From the NCBI RefSeq assembly GCF_014083945.1, contig NZ_CP046444.1, positions 1,116,001-1,180,000 on the forward strand: a stretch of DNA of 64,000 nt, in the 5' to 3' direction. This document shows, one piece after another, positions 17,310 to 29,735 of this stretch; the first letter of the stretch is position 1; each line of letters starts with the position of its first letter. Made by a program: the position numbers and the translations under genes. The notes beneath the pieces are model-generated. The model searched no databases. It saw only the letters and a list, made by a program, of their open reading frames with translations, and was not told the DNA's origin. This DNA comes from Granulicella sp. 5B5. Lineage in GTDB: Bacteria; Acidobacteriota; Terriglobia; Terriglobales; Acidobacteriaceae.

Positions 17310-17431
17310 TGAAATCACGTCTTCTCCGGGCCCATAAACTGCGCGGCAATCAAGATCGCCGCAGCCTTTATCTACGCTCCAATCCGGAGTTTTGTTCCAC
17401 GCGCCTCCACGCTCTCTGCGCCTCAAACGCA

Positions 17432-17482
17432 GAACAGCCTCGACAGCGCATCGGCATTACCGATGCCCCATCGAGGCTGTTC
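17432..17482 (-). terminator. Hairpin downstream of katG
   Basis: Outer stem GAACAGCCTCGA / TCGAGGCTGTTC with an inner CATCGG / CCGATG stem, 26 bases after the katG stop. It lacks a good T-run. Confidence 0.55.
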
Positions 17483-17507
17483 TTCCTACAACCGTTAGCT
17501 CGCGATA

Positions 17508-20002
<2,495 letters not shown>

Positions 20003-20905
20003 ATGAACCTGCAGGAACTCCGCTATCTCGTCGCCGTCGCCCAGCACCGCCACTTCGGCCGCGCCGCCGAAGCCTGCAACGTCAGCCAGCCCACCCTCAG
20101 CAGCCAGATCCGTAAGCTCGAGCGCGAGCTCGGCGTCACGCTCCTCGAGCGCACCAACAAGCGCGTCGACATGACCCCCGCCGGTACCCAGATCCTCGCC
20201 CACGCCCAGCGCACCCTCACCGAAGCCGCACAGATCGAAGCCGTCGCCCGCGCCGCCCGCGACCCGCTCGTCGGAGCCCTCAAACTCGGCGTCATCCCCA
20301 CGCTCGCGCCCTACCTCATGCCGCTCATCCTGCGCCCGCTCAAGGCCGCCTACCCCGGCCTCACCATCGAGCTATGGGAAGACCAGACCCGCTCCCTCAT
20401 CGAAGGCCTCCGCAACCACCGCCTCGACGCCGCTCTCCTCGCCACCGAAGCCGACTCACCCGAGATCACCGAGATCGCCCTCTTCGACGAGCCGCTCCTC
20501 GCCGCCCTTCCACTCGATCATCCGCAGGCCTCGCGCAAAAAAGTCGACGAAGAAAAACTCGCCGCCGAAATCCTCGTCCTCGCCGACGGCCACTGCCTCT
20601 CCAACCAGACACTCTCCATCTGCGGCGCCAAGCGCGCCACCCCCATCAGCGCCCTCCAGAGCGGCATGCACGCCGCCACGCTCGAAACCCTCGTCAACCT
20701 CGTCGCCGCCGGCTACGGAGCCACACTCATCCCCGCCCTCGCTGCACCCTCGCTCGGACAACGTGGCATCGCCCTCCGCCCACTCACCGGCAAGTCGTCG
20801 CGCACCATCCGCCTCGCCAGCCGCCCCGGATTCCCCCGCGCTCAGGCTCTCCGCGCTCTCGAAAAAGTCATCCGCACCGCCGCCCGCAAAGTCGGCTTAG
20901 CGTAG
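20003..20905 (+). CDS. oxyR: Peroxide-sensing LysR-family regulator OxyR
   Basis: LysR regulator of 300 residues from ATG 20003 (MNLQELRYLV). The winged helix is at 1-60 (EACNVSQPTLSSQIRKLE). The effector domain carries C198 in ADGHCLSNQ and C207 in TLSICG, nine residues apart as in Escherichia coli OxyR C199/C208, the pair that forms the peroxide-sensing disulfide. That, and divergence from katG, identify it. Its stop overlaps the convergent DyP gene by 9 bases. The 22 codons upstream of 20003 in frame are not LysR-like. Confidence 0.92.
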   Translation: MNLQELRYLVAVAQHRHFGRAAEACNVSQPTLSSQIRKLERELGVTLLERTNKRVDMTPAGTQILAHAQRTLTEAAQIEAVARAARDPLVGALKLGVIPTLAPYLMPLILRPLKAAYPGLTIELWEDQTRSLIEGLRNHRLDAALLATEADSPEITEIALFDEPLLAALPLDHPQASRKKVDEEKLAAEILVLADGHCLSNQTLSICGAKRATPISALQSGMHAATLETLVNLVAAGYGATLIPALAAPSLGQRGIALRPLTGKSSRTIRLASRPGFPRAQALRALEKVIRTAARKVGLA

Positions 20906-21781
20906 CCGCAGCAGGCTCTCCACCGACGGCACAAAGTAATACGACCCCGTCAGCGGCTCCGTGTACTTCGTCAGCGCATCCCGAGTCCCATTCACCAGCC
21001 CCGCCATGCTCTCCAGCATCTTCGCCAGCCGCGTCTGGTCTGCGCTGAACCCCACGAACACCGTGCCGTGGTCATCCACCTTGCCATACGGCATGTTGCG
21101 CCGAAAGATGTTCCCAAACACATCCTGGTCCGTCCGCGCCACATGCGAGTAGGCCGGCTTGTTCTCCATCTCGATGCTGTCCGCCTTGCTGCGCCCCATC
21201 ACGAGCTCCTGCTGCGCCACCGGCAACGCCTCCCACTCCGCTACCTTGTGCTTCCACTTCTGCAGCAGCAGCACCGAACCCGCCGCCCCCGGAACCCCTT
21301 CCGGCAACAACGCGTCTGCCGGAGCCTCCAGCAGCGTCGGGTTCTCCGACCCATCGATAAACCCCGTCAGGTCGCGATCATGCCGATACGCCCAGCTCGA
21401 CGTCTCCTCCGCCAGCCTCGCCTGCCCCGCAAGGTCCTGGATCACCGACCGCGCCATATCGAAGACCACGTCATACGCACTGCCCGACATCCACACCAGC
21501 GCATCATGCTGCGTGCTCGGCATCACAAACCCCTCGACGCCCTCGATGTCCTTGTTGAACCCCTCCACACCCACCGGGGCATCCTCCGGAACCATCTCGC
21601 GCCAAAGCTCCGGCCTGAATCCGATCACAAAGTTCACACCACCCGTAGTCGTCCGCGGCTCACGAATAGCAGCAATGGTAGAAGCAAACTGTTTACACCC
21701 CTTCGCATCCAGAAGATCAAACTCCAGATACGCATGAGAAGAAGTTCCAAGAGCAAAGATTCCAGCCTGCGCCGTATACAT
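20897..21781 (-). CDS. Dye-decolorizing (DyP-type) haem peroxidase
   Basis: Haem peroxidase of 294 residues from ATG 21781. The family signature GFIDGSENP (residues 140-148) contains catalytic D143. H213 in KPAYSHVART is the proximal haem ligand and the Arg pair in IFRRNMPYG is the distal Arg. There is no signal peptide, so it is probably cytoplasmic or encapsulin cargo; I see no encapsulin gene and no clear cargo-loading tail. It sits convergent with oxyR, extending the peroxide-defence cluster. Confidence 0.9.
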   Translation of the reverse strand: MYTAQAGIFALGTSSHAYLEFDLLDAKGCKQFASTIAAIREPRTTTGGVNFVIGFRPELWREMVPEDAPVGVEGFNKDIEGVEGFVMPSTQHDALVWMSGSAYDVVFDMARSVIQDLAGQARLAEETSSWAYRHDRDLTGFIDGSENPTLLEAPADALLPEGVPGAAGSVLLLQKWKHKVAEWEALPVAQQELVMGRSKADSIEMENKPAYSHVARTDQDVFGNIFRRNMPYGKVDDHGTVFVGFSADQTRLAKMLESMAGLVNGTRDALTKYTEPLTGSYYFVPSVESLLRLR

Positions 21782-21973
21782 GCGGAAATTATAGCCACCG
21801 CCCAGCACCACAGCGACACCTCACCCCCCCCCACATCCACAACACATCCACAACACGCCCACAGCAGCCTCAGACAAGCGAACAAGAACGTCTTTCCAAG
21901 CGAGCACAAAGTTTACTTCCGACAAGCCGACTTATCGTTACTAATCAGGTGCCGACGAGCGACTCGGCGCTGC

Positions 21974-23230
21974 CTACACGGCACGCACACTGAAATTCCT
22001 TTTGTCCAGGATCGAAAGGAACATCACGTGGTACTCGATCACCATGTTCCGCAGCAACCGGGCGAACTCTCGTTCTGACGTTAGGGGATGGGCGCCCTCA
22101 CTACTGAGAATGGTGTAGAGACCTCTCGCAAACTTCTCCTGTTGCCAACTCAGGATTCCGTCGTTCTTCAGCAACGTCAACGATGGGTCGAACTCGTCCT
22201 TCACCAACTCTTGTTTTTGCGAGCCAAGTTCCGCGGCGGCTTGAATGTGAACGTGCTCATAGAAACTGCGGAGGTGGCCAATGCAACTCTTCAGATCAAA
22301 TGCATCGGCTGTATTTTTGTAGAGTGTTTCAGCCTTTTGCAGAGATGCAGTGAGGAGGGGATCAAAACCGAGGCCTTCAATGAAGCCAATGACCTTCCGC
22401 CTGTCATTGTCGACTTCGAGATTTGGAGTGTCTTGTAATGCACCCTTCAAGTAAAAATACAGTGCTTGGCTAATCTCCGCGAGCATGTGATGTATTTGTT
22501 TGACAATCACGTTCGCTTCACGCTCACGCCCCGGTTTGTAGTGAGGGTTTTGAGTCATCGTGCCGCCACCTCGCACTCCACGCGCAGAATGAGTCTGAAG
22601 ATCAGCCATTTCGAGCAGGGGTTTTAACCATGAGCCCATGATTTCCAAATCAGTCTCCGAAAAGATGGTGAAGTTGAACGAGAGGGCATCCGCAAGCTGC
22701 ATCATCAGAAGCGCAAGCCCGGGCGTCGGGTTCCGTGCCTGCGAGATCACTTCGAACAGGTCCTTCGTGTGTCCCGTCCGAATGGCGAATTCTGCAATTA
22801 ACGGCAATTCCGACACTCTTCCGTCCAGATCTGGATAATGGTGTTGCTTAGAGCTGTAAACGTAATCGCCGTGCGTAAGAATTCGCGCGAGGATGCCCGT
22901 TACAAAGGCGGGAACATTAGCCGTTTCGACTTGATTCATGAGCTTGAGCAGAAAGCTATAGTTCGCGCTCACGAACTCGTACTGGTCCGGGGTCTCTGAA
23001 ACTGTGCGGGGATCCTGCGCCCTCATGCCCGTGATATCCAGTCGTCGCGACCCGTCTGCCGCAACAGCGAGCGCTTCCTGTTTCAGGATTTCACCGGCCT
23101 TGAGTTGGGCTGTTAGGCGTTGTATCTCAGCGTTCCAGTTGACACCCTTGTCAACATAAATTGAGGTTGGTCGCAGCCGTTCTTCGTTGAGAATTTGTTC
23201 CGCTTTGTAATGGGCGAGCTTCAGTTCCAT
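21974..23230 (-). CDS. Unknown helical protein with HEPN-like C-terminus
   Basis: Protein of 418 residues that I do not recognise as a named family. Base composition and codon use are clearly less C-rich than all neighbours, suggesting transfer. It appears almost wholly alpha-helical. Near the C-terminus, SSEGAHPLTSEREFARL precedes RNMVIEYH, an R-N-x5-H arrangement that fits the R-x(4-6)-H active-site motif of HEPN ribonucleases common in toxin and phage-defence systems. No partner toxin, antitoxin or nuclease is adjacent. HEPN assignment is tentative; it could instead be an inactive helical domain. Confidence 0.5.
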   Translation of the reverse strand: MELKLAHYKAEQILNEERLRPTSIYVDKGVNWNAEIQRLTAQLKAGEILKQEALAVAADGSRRLDITGMRAQDPRTVSETPDQYEFVSANYSFLLKLMNQVETANVPAFVTGILARILTHGDYVYSSKQHHYPDLDGRVSELPLIAEFAIRTGHTKDLFEVISQARNPTPGLALLMMQLADALSFNFTIFSETDLEIMGSWLKPLLEMADLQTHSARGVRGGGTMTQNPHYKPGREREANVIVKQIHHMLAEISQALYFYLKGALQDTPNLEVDNDRRKVIGFIEGLGFDPLLTASLQKAETLYKNTADAFDLKSCIGHLRSFYEHVHIQAAAELGSQKQELVKDEFDPSLTLLKNDGILSWQQEKFARGLYTILSSEGAHPLTSEREFARLLRNMVIEYHVMFLSILDKRNFSVRAV

Positions 23231-23342
23231 GCGCCGAAGAATAGCAGCTAGTCACACCCGCAGCCACTTGGTTCCGTGCGGAGCTACACTCTGGACGCAC
23301 CATTGCCTGTTCGGCCATTGCTCCTCATAAACGCGCTTATAG

Positions 23343-23744
23343 TCACACAACCTTCTCCAGCGCCTCCAACCCACGCCAAACCACCTCGGCATCTCCCACC
23401 GCAGCTTCCACCCTCACCGTCGCTTCCTTCCACAGCGGCACCGCCGCCTGCAGCACGGCCATCCCAGCTTCGGTCAGCGCATACGTCGACACCCTCTTGT
23501 CCCCCATCCCAGCCGACACCGCCACCCAGCCCGCCGCCATCATCCCTCTCACATTCCGCGACAGCGTCGTCTGGTCCAGGTCCACCGCCACCGCCAGTGC
23601 CCCCTGGCTCAACCCCGGCCGGGCGCGCAGGTGCTGCATCAACTCAAACTGCGCCGGGTTCACACCCGCCGGTCGCAGAGCCTCTTCATACACCCGCACC
23701 AGCCGCCTCGACACCCGCCGCGCCGCCGCACAATAACACCGCAC
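23343..23744 (-). CDS. MarR-family transcriptional regulator
   Basis: Winged-helix regulator of 133 residues. The frame stays open to 23906, but those extra codons are a translated twin-hairpin repeat (R3). A good GGGAGG stands 9 bases before GTG 23744, giving the start VRCYCAAARRVSRR. Visible are the dimer helix (RLVRVYEEALRPAGVNPAQFEL), the recognition helix region (LSQGALAVAVDLDQTTLSRNVRGM) and the wing (GMGDKRVSTYALTEAG). It is probably transcribed with the upstream secreted small protein, whose promoter carries a perfect 14-bp palindrome that could be its operator. Confidence 0.82.
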   Translation of the reverse strand: MRCYCAAARRVSRRLVRVYEEALRPAGVNPAQFELMQHLRARPGLSQGALAVAVDLDQTTLSRNVRGMMAAGWVAVSAGMGDKRVSTYALTEAGMAVLQAAVPLWKEATVRVEAAVGDAEVVWRGLEALEKVV

Positions 23745-23810
23745 CTCTACGCCCTCCCATCCTCGACCCTGAAGCCCACGAATCCTCGACTCTGAAGCAT
23801 GCGAGCCGGC

Positions 23811-23880
23811 TTTGAAGGGTACGAGCTTCAGCTCGTACATCTCAGCCACAAAATCTGAAGGGGCTTTAGCCCCGGAGGGC
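23811..23880 (+). repeat. Twin-hairpin element R3
   Basis: GTACGAGC-TTCA-GCTCGTAC-type hairpin (23819-23838) and GGGGCT-TT-AGCCCC (23860-23873). Lies in the gap between the muconolactone-isomerase-like gene and marR. Confidence 0.88.
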
Positions 23881-23892
23881 AAGCCCGCGCCA

Positions 23893-24360
23893 CTAAGGCT
23901 TGGCACCTTCCGGCTCCTTCACCAGCAACGACAGCGGCGTCAGTGGCCCCATTGGAATCAGGTCGAACTCCATCAGCCCCCGCACACCCAGCGGCAGCTT
24001 CTCCAGCAGCGCATGGGCCTCTTCCACGGACGACACGTTCATCAGAAACACCACACCCGGCTTGTCCTGCCTCACATACCACTGGTCGATCTTCCCACCC
24101 AGGTATAGCTTCACCGTCGCCCGCACCTCACTCGGCATCACCGGCCTCGTCGCTCCCGGAGCCATCGCCGCAGCCGTCAGATGCCCGATCGCCAGCACCT
24201 TCGTCGTCGGCGCAGAAGGCAGCTTCACCGGCGCCGCAGCCTGATTCGAGGCCGCAGCCTCACCCTGCCCAGCCGCAGGCACCTGAGCTCTCAATCCCAT
24301 ACTTCCTCCCATCACCACCACCACACAAACCCACTTCGCCAACCCAGACACTCCGCGCAT
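23893..24360 (-). CDS. Exported small protein with muconolactone-isomerase-like (dimeric alpha/beta barrel) domain
   Basis: GGAGG five bases before ATG 24360 sets the start (MRGVSGLAKW). A signal peptide (VCVVVVMGGSMGLRAQ) is followed by an Ala/Pro-rich linker and then a domain of about 95 residues (VRATVKLYLGGKIDQWYV, GVVFLMNVSSVEEAHALLE, LMEFDLIPMGPLTPLSLL) with the pattern of muconolactone-isomerase/YCII-like folds. Catalysis is uncertain. It is followed by a marR gene on the same strand, a common pairing for an induced detoxification or stress protein. Confidence 0.65.
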   Translation of the reverse strand: MRGVSGLAKWVCVVVVMGGSMGLRAQVPAAGQGEAAASNQAAAPVKLPSAPTTKVLAIGHLTAAAMAPGATRPVMPSEVRATVKLYLGGKIDQWYVRQDKPGVVFLMNVSSVEEAHALLEKLPLGVRGLMEFDLIPMGPLTPLSLLVKEPEGAKP

Positions 24361-24393
24361 CGCAACCTCCAGAGATCGAAACATTAATGATCA

Positions 24394-24407
24394 TATGTAT
24401 ATACATA
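24394..24407. promoter_or_regulatory. Perfect 14-bp palindrome, candidate MarR operator
   Basis: TATGTATATACATA lies 34 bases upstream of the 24360 start, in AT-rich sequence. MarR proteins bind such short symmetric AT-rich sites. Inferred autoregulatory operator. Confidence 0.55.
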
Positions 24408-24526
24408 CAAATCACCCGGCACGCAATCTCCGAACCCTACCCACTTGACAGCACCGGTACAATAGAACCAGCAGCAGGAAGACAGCGTGACCAAACGTCA
24501 GGCTCTTCCCGCACCCGGCCTAGGCG

Positions 24527-24672
24527 CTAACCCCAATCCGCTGCGCTTCTTACGGACTTTGACAACCGAAATTCAGCCAAATTGACATTTCGCCCTTAAC
24601 CCCCGGCGTCAGGCATCCACCCCTAACCCCAATCCGCTGCGGATCATAGCCCCCCAAACCGGGGGGAGGGTC
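24527..24672 (+). repeat. Repeat family C region (copy 1 plus partial copy)
   Basis: A full unit at about 24622-24672, CTAACCCCAATCCGCTGCGG then ATCATAGCCCC and CCAAACCGGGGGGAGGGTC, holds two hairpins: ATCCGC-T-GCGGAT and CCCCCC-AAA-CCGGGGGG-type. A partial unit (CTAACCCCAATCCGCTGCG) is at 24527-24545. The second full copy is at 47576. It ends at the stop of the DHH gene. Confidence 0.7.
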
Positions 24673-25755
<1,083 letters not shown>

Positions 25756-25772
25756 CCGTTCAGGAAGGCCGC

Positions 25773-26882
25773 ATGGAACCGACCCCCGAGCAACCCGACC
25801 TCGCCGCCGAGCCACAAAGCTCTGTCCTCGACACCTTGCCTTCGCCGCCTCCACCCACCGCGGAACCGCACGGCGTCTTCCTCGGCCGCTTCGGCCTCCG
25901 CGCCGGCTGGGGCATGGCAATCTTCGTCATCGTGACATTCCTGTTCATCGCCATCGGCGGCATCCTCGGTGTCGCCGCCAGTGGCCACCTCAAAGACTTC
26001 CTCGCCGCGCAGATGCAGGCCAAAGCCCATCCCAACGCACCCAGGCCGCACCTGCACATCGCCTTCGTCCCCGCGCTCAGCATCGTCTCCGACGGCGTCG
26101 AGTTTCTCGGCATGGCCTTCATCTGCTGGGTCCTGTCACGCATCGAGCGCCGCAACTTCGGCTCCTACGGCATCGGCCGCAACCGCATGCGCGACTTCCT
26201 CCCCGGCGCCTTCTGGGGACTCGCAGCGCTCTCTCTGCTCGTCTTCACGCTGCACGCTCTGCACCTGCTCTACTTTGACGCACGCCTCCTCACCGGCTTC
26301 CCACTTATCGCCTACGCGCTCAAGTGGCTGCTCGCCTTCCTCCTTGTCGGCTTTGCCGAGGAGTACATGCTCCGCGGCTACCTGCAATTCACTCTCACCC
26401 GCGGCGTCTACGGTCTCGGCGAGCGCCTCTCCCCACAGAACCCTCGTGCCGCAGCCTTCTGGATCGCCGCAGTCATCATGTCGATCCTCTTCGGCACCAT
26501 GCACCTAGGCAATGGCGGCGAGAACCTTCTCGGCATCGGCCAGGTCGTCCTCGTCGGCCTAGTCTTCAGCTACGCGCTCTGGCGCACCGGCTCCCTCTGG
26601 TGGTCCATCGGCTTCCACATGGCATGGGACTGGGCGCAGAGCTTCCTTTACGGCGTCCCCGACAGCGGCAACATCTCCGTCGGCCGCCTCTTCCAGACGC
26701 ACTTCGCCGGCAAACCCCTGCTCTCCGGCGGCGCCGACGGCCCCGAAGGCAGCGTCCTCTGCATCCCCATCATGCTGCTGGTCCTGCTCATCATCCGCTT
26801 CGCCACATCGCCCGGCCCCCAACCGCCGCTTGAACAGAACCCGGAGTCCGCTGCACCGCTCTTCAACTCGTCTCTCGCCTAG
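25773..26882 (+). CDS. CPBP-family intramembrane metalloprotease
   Basis: Protein of 369 residues with about eight membrane helices and the CAAX-protease/Abi signature: motif 1 is AEEYMLRGYLQ (Glu-Glu-x3-Arg), motif 2 is FGTMHLGN and motif 3 is GFHMAWDWAQ. These residues coordinate the catalytic metal. CPBP proteins process prenylated or other membrane peptides; the substrate here is unknown. AGGAAGG precedes ATG 25773. Only 17 bases separate it from the divergent DHH gene. It ends 15 bases before the penicillin-acylase homologue and is probably cotranscribed with it. Confidence 0.88.
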   Translation: MEPTPEQPDLAAEPQSSVLDTLPSPPPPTAEPHGVFLGRFGLRAGWGMAIFVIVTFLFIAIGGILGVAASGHLKDFLAAQMQAKAHPNAPRPHLHIAFVPALSIVSDGVEFLGMAFICWVLSRIERRNFGSYGIGRNRMRDFLPGAFWGLAALSLLVFTLHALHLLYFDARLLTGFPLIAYALKWLLAFLLVGFAEEYMLRGYLQFTLTRGVYGLGERLSPQNPRAAAFWIAAVIMSILFGTMHLGNGGENLLGIGQVVLVGLVFSYALWRTGSLWWSIGFHMAWDWAQSFLYGVPDSGNISVGRLFQTHFAGKPLLSGGADGPEGSVLCIPIMLLVLLIIRFATSPGPQPPLEQNPESAAPLFNSSLA

Positions 26883-26897
26883 AATCATCTCTAGCGC

Positions 26898-29633
26898 ATG
26901 AGCACAGCCTCTCCAGCGAACTTCGCCCGCACGCCTGATCCACAGCCCCGCCGCAAAGCACGCCGCCTCGCGCGCGCGCTGCTCATCGGCGTCGTTGTGC
27001 TTCTTGTCCTGCTGGTCACACTCGCTCTCATCGTCACCGCCTCACTGCGCCGCGCCCTGCACGCCAACCTCCCGCAGCTTGACGGCGACATCCACATCGC
27101 AGGCCTCACCGCACCTGTCACCATCACCCGCGACGCACACGCCGTCCCCTCGATCACCGCATCGAACCTCGACGACCTCCTCTTCGCGCAGGGCTACACC
27201 ACCGCCTCCGACCGCCTCTGGCAGATGGACGCCCTCCGCCGCCACGCTGCCGGCGAGCTCGCCGAGATCCTCGGCCCCTCGCTCATCGACCACGACCGTC
27301 AGCAGCGCTACCTGCAGCTCCGCGCCGCCGCCGATCGCACCATCGCCACACTGCCCGCCGACCAGCTCCACCAACTCAACGACTACGCCAACGGCGTCAA
27401 CGCCTGGATCAACACGCACTCCAACGCGCTCCCCGTCGAGTTCCGTGCTCTTCACTACACACCCGCGCCCTGGACACCCCGCGACACGCTCCTCGTCGCC
27501 CTCGTCATGAGCCAAGACCTCACCACCAGCTTTCCTCAGAAGCTCAACCGCGAGGCCCTCACTTCACGCCTTCCCGCTGATCTCATCGCCGACATGTACC
27601 CCGTCGGCTCCTGGCGCGACCACCCGCCCTCGCAACAACCCATCGACCTCACCGCCCCCACAGACGTCCCCGAGATCCCACTCGACAACACGCAATCCTC
27701 ACTGCGCCCTACCGCATCACCCCACGACCTCCTCTCCACCAACACCCCACTCATCCACCAGTCCTGCGATGCCTGCCGCGCCGGCTCCAACGACTGGGTC
27801 ATCGCCGCCTCGCGCTCCGCCTCCGGCGCGCCGCTGCTCTCCAACGACATGCACCTCTCGCTCTCCGCGCCGGACATCTGGTACGAAGCGGCGCTCCACA
27901 CAACCGACCAATCGCTCGAGGTCACCGGCTTCACGCTCCCCGGCGTTCCCTTCATCCTCGTCGGCCGCAACGCGCACGTCGCGTGGGGATTCACCAACAC
28001 CGGCGCCGACGTCCAGGACGTCTACATCGAGCACTTCCGCGGCTCCGGCAACGAGACCCAGTTCGAGCACCCCGACCACACCTGGTCCCCCGTCGCCCAC
28101 CACACCGAGATCATCCACGTCCGCGCAGGCCACGATGTCACCCTCGACGTCCTCACCACCACCCACGCCGCCGGCGCCAACACCATCCAGACACCCATCA
28201 TCTCCCCGATCTACAAGACCGAACGCCGCCCCCTCTCGCTCGCTTGGAACGTCTACGACCCCACCACCATCTCCATGCCGCTCCTCGCCATCGACACCGC
28301 GCAGGACGCAGCCTCGCTCGTCACCGCCTTCAGCACCTTCTCCACCCCGTCACTCAACCTCGTCTACGCCGACTCGCAACACATCGGCTACCACCTCCTC
28401 GGACGCATCCCCATCCGCGGCCCAGCCATCCAGCACCCACGCACCATCACACCTTCGCTGCTCGAAGCACCAGCCGCATCGCCGTTGGAGACAGACGAAG
28501 ACTCCGACGAAGATTCAGCCTCACCACCGCCCGCCATCGCCACACCCACAAAGCCCTCGGCCAACACACCCACAACACTCGCACCCGTCATCGACTACAC
28601 CATCGGCTCGCCGCTCTCCAACGTTCCCGTCGACTCCCTCGACCCCAACCAGCAATGGTCCGGCTACATCCCCTACGGCGCCCTCCCCGCCGTCACCGAT
28701 CCCACCTCCGGCGTCCTCGCCACCGCCAACGCCCGCGTCACACCTGCCGACTATCCCTACTTCATCACCGACGACTGGGTCGATCCCTACCGCGTCGAGC
28801 TCATCTACCGCCTGATCGGCGCACGCACCGGCCTCACCCCCGCCGACATGCTCCGCATCCAGACCGACGTCCACTCCGACGTCGACCTAGTCATCGCGCA
28901 GCGCCTCGCCTACGCGATCGACCACGCCTCGACCACCGCTCTGCATCGCGACCCCAAACGCTTGCACGAGGCAGCCAACATCCTCCGCAACTGGCGCGGT
29001 GACCTCACACCCGACTCCGCCGCGGCCTCCATCACCATTGCCACCCGCGCCGAGCTCTGGCCCATGCTCCTCGACGCCCAGCTCCGAGCCCACGGCATCG
29101 CCAGCAAACAACAGCTCGCCGAGCTCACCGCCCTCTACACCTGGGGAGAGAAATACACCGCGCTCGAACAGCTCATCACCCACCAGCCCAAGCGCTGGCT
29201 CCCCAGCAACTACGGCAGCTGGAGCGACCTCCTCGCCGCTGCCGTCGACCGCGCCATCACCCACGCACCGCACGACCTCAGCACCTGGAGCTACGGCCGT
29301 TACCATCCCGTCGAGATCGCGCACCCCATCCTCGGCAGCGAAACCCTTCTCAGCCGCATCCTCGGCATCCGCACCGGCAGCGGCGTGCAACCCATCGGCG
29401 GCGACGCCACCACCGTCAAGGCCTCAGGCCTGCACTTCGGCCCCAGCGAACGCTTCACCGCCGACCTCTCCAACCCCGACACCACCTTCGCCAACATCAC
29501 TACCGGCGAATCCGGCAACCCGGCCAGCGCCTTCTACCTCGATCAGTTCACGCCGTGGCTGCACGGCACAACGCTGCCGCTGCCACTCAACCACCCCGGC
29601 ATCGACCACACTCTCACTCTTCTGCCGAATTGA
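26898..29633 (+). CDS. Penicillin-acylase-family N-terminal-nucleophile hydrolase
   Basis: Protein of 911 residues anchored by a membrane helix (about 28-50). It is made as a precursor that cuts itself before the beta-subunit serine: S297 in AGSNDWVIAAS is the expected nucleophile. Also present are PAVTITRD-like APVTITRDAHAVPSI, YTTASDRLWQMDALRRHAAG (alpha subunit), LLSNDMHL and LVGRNAHVAWGFTN. Family members hydrolyse amides including penicillins and acyl-homoserine lactones, so quorum quenching is possible but unproven. A low-complexity Glu/Ser/Pro stretch (about 530-560) is inserted in the beta subunit. Confidence 0.88.
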   Translation: MSTASPANFARTPDPQPRRKARRLARALLIGVVVLLVLLVTLALIVTASLRRALHANLPQLDGDIHIAGLTAPVTITRDAHAVPSITASNLDDLLFAQGYTTASDRLWQMDALRRHAAGELAEILGPSLIDHDRQQRYLQLRAAADRTIATLPADQLHQLNDYANGVNAWINTHSNALPVEFRALHYTPAPWTPRDTLLVALVMSQDLTTSFPQKLNREALTSRLPADLIADMYPVGSWRDHPPSQQPIDLTAPTDVPEIPLDNTQSSLRPTASPHDLLSTNTPLIHQSCDACRAGSNDWVIAASRSASGAPLLSNDMHLSLSAPDIWYEAALHTTDQSLEVTGFTLPGVPFILVGRNAHVAWGFTNTGADVQDVYIEHFRGSGNETQFEHPDHTWSPVAHHTEIIHVRAGHDVTLDVLTTTHAAGANTIQTPIISPIYKTERRPLSLAWNVYDPTTISMPLLAIDTAQDAASLVTAFSTFSTPSLNLVYADSQHIGYHLLGRIPIRGPAIQHPRTITPSLLEAPAASPLETDEDSDEDSASPPPAIATPTKPSANTPTTLAPVIDYTIGSPLSNVPVDSLDPNQQWSGYIPYGALPAVTDPTSGVLATANARVTPADYPYFITDDWVDPYRVELIYRLIGARTGLTPADMLRIQTDVHSDVDLVIAQRLAYAIDHASTTALHRDPKRLHEAANILRNWRGDLTPDSAAASITIATRAELWPMLLDAQLRAHGIASKQQLAELTALYTWGEKYTALEQLITHQPKRWLPSNYGSWSDLLAAAVDRAITHAPHDLSTWSYGRYHPVEIAHPILGSETLLSRILGIRTGSGVQPIGGDATTVKASGLHFGPSERFTADLSNPDTTFANITTGESGNPASAFYLDQFTPWLHGTTLPLPLNHPGIDHTLTLLPN

Positions 29634-29735
29634 CGCGCGTTGTCTATAGCGGCACCTCTAGCTCCCGGCTTAACAGTGCTCCGACTTCCATGCGGTCGCG
29701 TTCCTCCACGGCTTAGGCAAATGTCACAATAGTTC

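Noticed and set aside
15933-17312. Plus-strand open frame of 459 codons opposite the M13 peptidase
   Set aside because: Shadow frame; the minus-strand protein has HExxH and full-length family features.
23745-23906. Long N-terminal extension of the MarR regulator
   Set aside because: It is the translation of twin-hairpin R3; a good Shine-Dalgarno supports GTG 23744.
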